Of a DNA stretch of 64,000 nucleotides, positions 61,201 through 64,000 are shown piece after piece; positions within the stretch are counted from its first letter, which is position 1, and every line of letters starts with the position of its first letter. The notes under the pieces are model-generated. The model saw only the letters and a program-made list of their open reading frames with translations. It made no database searches and was not told where the DNA came from. Source of the DNA: SZUA-36 sp963759155 (GTDB taxonomy: Bacteria; Pseudomonadota; Gammaproteobacteria; Xanthomonadales; SZUA-36). Where the stretch lies: assembly GCA_963759155.1 (NCBI GenBank), contig CAVWXX010000003.1, forward strand, positions 1 to 64,000, read 5' to 3'. The position numbers were made by a program, and so were the translations under genes.

Positions 61201-64000
61201 CTGCGAGTGATAACCTGATCGTTAAACAGTTGCTGCTATTCAGCAAGTCCTTCGATGGCCCGACAACGGCTACTGGTAGTGCAACTCTGACATTCACAAT
61301 TACCAACCCGGGTGTTGATATTGCCTCCGGCCTGGATTTCACAGATGACCTCAATGCAGTAATGGCAGGTCTGGTCGCCACCTCTCTGCCTGCCGTGCCT
61401 TGCGGCGCAGGCTCTTCAATAACGGGCATCGGACAACTGACATTTACAGGTGGTGAACTACCACCATTGGGAGGCACTTGCTCCTTCGATGTGGAAGTCC
61501 TGGTGCCTTCAAACGCGGCTGCGGGAACATTTCCTAACACCACCAGTGTTCTGTTCCAGTCCGGGTTGCCGGTGGCGGAACCGGCGACCGCCGATCTGAC
61601 CATTGAGCCACCGCCGACTTTTGCCAAGGTATTTGCGCCTGATGTTATTTTTGCAGGCGAGACCAGCACGCTGAGCTTCACTATCGACAATAGCGTCTCT
61701 GCGCTTGAAGCGAACTCACTCGCGTTTGTAGACAACATGCCAGCCGGATTGGTTGTCGCCACACCGTCTGTCACCGCCAACAGTTGCGGAGGCACCCTGA
61801 GCGCTGATGCCGGCTCTTCCTTGATCAGCCTGACTGGCGGTACCGTATCAGCGGGTGCGACTTGCACCATTAGCGTTGACGTTACCGGAAGCATAACCGG
61901 TGCCTTAGTCAATACGACTTCCGACCTGACCTCATCGTCAGGTAACAGTGGCACTGCGAGCGATACCCTTAGCATTAACGCGGCGGCAGGCCTGTCGGTG
62001 ACGAAGAGTGACGGTGTTACAACAGCGGTACCGGGCAACTCTGTAACGTACACCATCGCCGTCGCCAACGCCGGTCCCAGCACCGACCCGGCACTTACAC
62101 TTGTCGATAACTTTACCTCGCCACCACTGACCTGCACTTACACCAGCGTGGCATCGGGCGGTGCAACCGGCAATACGGCGGCAGGTTCAGGTAACCTTGC
62201 CGAGACATTGTCGATGCCGGCAAACAGCACGGTGATCTATACCGCACTTTGCAACATTGATTCCGATGCCACCGGAACACTATCGAATACTGTGACAATT
62301 ACCCCGTCAATCCAGGATTCGACACCAGGTGATAACACTGCCACCGACGACGATACCGTACTCGTTCCTGAGGCCGACCTGTCGATCACCAAGACCGATG
62401 GTGTGACCTCGGCGGTACCGGGTGAAACAACACTGGTGTATAGCATCGTGGCCAGCAATAGCGGCCCGAGTGTGGATCCATCGGTGTCTGTGACGGATAC
62501 CTTCCCGGCCGAACTCACCTGTAGCTACACGAGTGTGGCGGCCGGTGGTGCAACAGGCAATACGGCAGCAGGGGCTGGCAACCTGGCCGAGACCTTGTCC
62601 ATGCCATCCGGCAGCTCGGTGACCTATAGCGCGAGTTGCACGATTGCAGCCGATGCCACGGGCACGTTGTCCAATACCGCGACGATCTCAGGGTCAGTGA
62701 CGGATCCGGACAGCAGCAACAACAGCGCGACCGATGACGATACGGTACTCGGTGGCGTGGCCGACCTGTCGATTACCAAGACCGATGGTGTGACCTCGGC
62801 GGTACCGGGTGAAACGACACTGGTGTATAGCATCGTGGCCAGCAATAGCGGCCCGAGTGTGGATCCATCGGTGTCTGTGACGGATACCTTCCCGGCCGAT
62901 CTCACCTGTAGTTACACGAGTGTGGCGGCCGGTGGTGCAACAGGCAATACGGCGGCGGGTGCCGGCAACCTGGCCGAGACCTTGTCCATGCCATCCGGCA
63001 GTTCGGTGACCTATAGCGCCAGTTGCACGATTGCAGCCGATGCCACGGGTACGCTGTCCAATACCGCGACGATCTCAGGGTCAGTGACGGATCCGGACAG
63101 CAGCAACAACAGCGCGACCGATGACGATACGGTACTCGGTGGCGTGGCCGACCTGTCGATTACCAAGACCGATGGTGTGACCTCGGCGGTACCGGGTGAA
63201 ACGACACTGGTGTATAGCATCGTGGCCAGCAATAGCGGCCCGAGTGTGGATCCATCGGTGTCTGTGACGGATACCTTCCCGGCCGAACTCACCTGTAGCT
63301 ACACGAGTGTGGCGGCCGGTGGTGCAACAGGCAATACGGCAGCAGGGGCTGGCAACCTGGCCGAGACCTTGTCCATGCCATCCGGCAGCTCGGTGACCTA
63401 TAGCGCCAGTTGCACGATTGCGGCCGATGCCACGGGTACGCTGTCCAATACCGCGACGATCTCCGGGTCAGTGACGGATCCGGACAGCAGCAACAACAGC
63501 GCGACCGATGACGATACGGTACTCGGTGGCGTGGCCGACCTGGCGATTACCAAGACCGATGGTGTGACCTCGGCGGTGCCGGGTGAAACGACACTGGTGT
63601 ATAGCATCGTGGCCAGCAATAGCGGCCCGAGTGTGGATCCATCGGTGTCTGTGACGGATACCTTCCCGGCCGAACTCACCTGTAGCTACACGAGTGTGGC
63701 GGCCGGTGGTGCAACAGGCAATACGGCAGCAGGGGCTGGCAACCTGGCCGAGACCTTGTCCATGCCATCCGGCAGCTCGGTGACCTATAGCGCCAGTTGC
63801 ACGATCGCAGCCGATGCCACGGGCACGTTGTCCAATACCGCGACTATCTCAGGGTCAGTGACGGATCCGGACAGCAGCAACAACAGCGCGACTGATGACG
63901 ATACCTTATTAATCCCAGCCCCGGTTGCGCCTACACTTGTACCTATACCGACCTTATCAGAGTGGATGTTAATGTTGATGATGATTTTGATAGGTGGCAT
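58290..64000 (+). CDS. Giant DUF11-repeat surface protein with IPTL-CTERM anchor (3' partial)
   Basis: Uninterrupted for 1,903 codons to the window edge. TTG 58290 has AAGGAG (58276-58281) eight bases upstream; MKQLLTAGFALLLASNVYGQ is the signal peptide. A series of ~120-135-residue beta-domains follows, each with an F(S/T)K.F.pd...G....L.FTI.N start and a CTI.V.V...G...N end (DUF11/surface-repeat type). From 61986 the domains become DUF11 modules starting LSITKTDG; four copies from 62373 are almost identical at the DNA level. The end, PIPTLSEWMLMLMMILIGG, is an IPTL-CTERM sorting signal, processed by exosortase-type enzymes. Probably a cell-surface stalk or adhesin. Confidence 0.85.
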   Translation, partial: MKQLLTAGFALLLASNVYGQDQVTFSKVFTPNTIGPGSVSTITFTVTNGRTSPVTGLDFTDVLPTVPGNVDIATPANAATSCPLGVVDAPDGGGTISFSDGQLGAGQSCTVTVDVTAGTPGIHTNPAVTLDFNEAFEVGASSQPVDLTVDATLPGFSKSFAPNTIPLGDRSTLTFTIDNAANATPVLNLDFTDLLPTGMEIATPAQASTTCGTPTIPPTLIADAGTSIVTLDANGFQGFPALAAGASCTVVVDVIGTANGMLDNVTQDLLASFVSAGKASATLDVTATNIAIQKSFTDDPVPAGGTVTLEFIIDNFDRSFSATGVAFTDDLNAMGIAGLTFDSLLSNDCGGAVSGVGTDSITFTGGTLAPASFCAIQVSLLVPGTATPGSYANTTSTVTATVDGSPLVGNMASDTLFVSNAPVLTKEFLEFGTLNPDPVVNPGDDVVLRFTVSNTSTNSTATDITFIDELTDGSGGFPPDPTSGFLPFPVTVTLPPVPDPPCGAGSSLALISVGTDRQGLQLTGGSLDAAPGAASTCTFDVTVSIPADMPGGIYLNTTEAPSATVDGSNTMGKEASDDLTVVSAPKLSKAFTDDPVGPGGTVTLEFTLTYPADSSGNATDITFTDDLAPVLAGLIANLPPTPDPPCGAGSSLTASAGDTLLTLAGGTLAPAETCTFSVMLSVPAGAAPGEYNNTTSVVSATVAGVAATSLAASDDLSVAGLTFTKEFLSDPVIPGETTTLRFTIENIHPTDDATLTFFTDNLADVLPGTPDLTAVELPTVNTCGGTSSGTSFIIYQGGDVLNGQSCTIEYAINVPAGAPNGTFNNTTSGLSSSLGVIDPAVDKLTVNANLLSLLKAFTDDPVAPGDAVTLEFTLTNLDAARAASAIAFTDDLGAALTGMTFDSVLLDTCGGTVSGAGTGLITVSGAALAAAGSCTIQVSATVPAGTAANIYPNTTSGVTGTIDGLDVTGDSASDNLIVKQLLLFSKSFDGPTTATGSATLTFTITNPGVDIASGLDFTDDLNAVMAGLVATSLPAVPCGAGSSITGIGQLTFTGGELPPLGGTCSFDVEVLVPSNAAAGTFPNTTSVLFQSGLPVAEPATADLTIEPPPTFAKVFAPDVIFAGETSTLSFTIDNSVSALEANSLAFVDNMPAGLVVATPSVTANSCGGTLSADAGSSLISLTGGTVSAGATCTISVDVTGSITGALVNTTSDLTSSSGNSGTASDTLSINAAAGLSVTKSDGVTTAVPGNSVTYTIAVANAGPSTDPALTLVDNFTSPPLTCTYTSVASGGATGNTAAGSGNLAETLSMPANSTVIYTALCNIDSDATGTLSNTVTITPSIQDSTPGDNTATDDDTVLVPEADLSITKTDGVTSAVPGETTLVYSIVASNSGPSVDPSVSVTDTFPAELTCSYTSVAAGGATGNTAAGAGNLAETLSMPSGSSVTYSASCTIAADATGTLSNTATISGSVTDPDSSNNSATDDDTVLGGVADLSITKTDGVTSAVPGETTLVYSIVASNSGPSVDPSVSVTDTFPADLTCSYTSVAAGGATGNTAAGAGNLAETLSMPSGSSVTYSASCTIAADATGTLSNTATISGSVTDPDSSNNSATDDDTVLGGVADLSITKTDGVTSAVPGETTLVYSIVASNSGPSVDPSVSVTDTFPAELTCSYTSVAAGGATGNTAAGAGNLAETLSMPSGSSVTYSASCTIAADATGTLSNTATISGSVTDPDSSNNSATDDDTVLGGVADLAITKTDGVTSAVPGETTLVYSIVASNSGPSVDPSVSVTDTFPAELTCSYTSVAAGGATGNTAAGAGNLAETLSMPSGSSVTYSASCTIAADATGTLSNTATISGSVTDPDSSNNSATDDDTLLIPAPVAPTLVPIPTLSEWMLMLMMILIGG
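62373..63905 (+). repeat. Four tandem 387-bp repeats within the surface-protein gene
   Basis: Units begin at 62373, 62760, 63147 and 63534 (period exactly 387 bp = 129 codons) and differ by few bases. A more diverged unit precedes at ~61986. Each encodes one DUF11 module from ADLSITKTDG to NNSATDDDTVL. Near-identity implies recent unequal crossing-over or homogenisation, and the copy number may vary or be collapsed in assembly. Confidence 0.95.

Noticed and set aside
58340..62137. Long minus-strand open frames of up to 332 residues opposite the surface-protein gene
   Set aside because: They are antisense shadows of a repetitive Thr/Ser/Val-rich gene. Their products are low-complexity, and the plus strand has a ribosome-binding site, signal peptide and sorting motif.
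62373..63905. 387-bp repeats as an assembly duplication
   Set aside because: Units differ by scattered bases, keep an exact codon multiple and are flanked by a diverged fifth unit, so in-gene amplification is more likely; copy number itself remains uncertain.

Overview
The window is a moderate-GC chromosomal segment that reads as a gammaproteobacterium, probably free-living or marine. The reasons are E. coli-like homologues (TalB, Pgm, MtfA, a YbjD-type OLD protein, MscK/MscM-type channels, YqjD/YqjE-like proteins), Gram-negative envelope proteins (DUF481 barrel, lipoprotein M16 peptidase, IPTL-CTERM surface protein) and dense intergenic hairpin repeats. No rRNA, tRNA, CRISPR array or prophage was recognised.

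Layout. 1-5.2 kb: envelope and stress cluster (outer-membrane protein end, HdeD-like protein, YihY/BrkB remnant, unknown exported protein, coiled-coil stress protein, AI-2E/PerM transporter, YqjD-like and YqjE-like proteins). 5.2-14.0 kb: direct tandem duplication of a 4.3 kb unit holding a giant MscS-family channel plus a DUF481 outer-membrane protein; each copy carries a lesion in a different gene. 14.0-15.4 kb: mobile or addiction debris (mobile mystery protein A remnant, Doc toxin with antitoxin and an 18-bp palindromic operator, IS481-like transposase tail). 15.4-21.1 kb: DUF2797 protein, SIS-domain isomerase, transaldolase, M16 lipoprotein peptidase. 21.2-27.5 kb: the most interesting metabolic locus, an RpiR regulator, PcaIJ-type CoA-transferase, thiolase and class III aminotransferase on the minus strand, divergent from a KamA-family radical-SAM aminomutase. 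Together these can convert an alpha-amino acid to its beta-isomer, deaminate it to a 3-oxoacid, activate that with CoA and cleave it thiolytically. 27.6-36.2 kb: phosphoglucomutase, an isocitrate-dehydrogenase-like enzyme with an internally duplicated domain, haloacid dehalogenase, SulP transporter with a large insert, DAACS symporter, DUF3011 protein. 36.4-58.2 kb: OLD nuclease, BNR-repeat protein, MtfA, Tat-exported TIM-barrel protein, S9 peptidase, redoxin, a repeat-bearing matrixin-like protease, glycosyltransferase, GT-C-like membrane protein, CRTAC1-type FG-GAP protein and a DUF255 thioredoxin-fold protein. 58.3 kb to the end: a very long DUF11-repeat surface protein running off the window in its IPTL-CTERM anchor.

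A caveat for the whole window: at least twelve genes carry single-base frameshifts with otherwise clean reading frames on both sides, concentrated at 36-57 kb. Long genes at 15-21 kb and 58-64 kb are clean. This looks more like residual assembly indels or very recent decay than old pseudogenes, so I give the full span of each such gene and state where the frame breaks.
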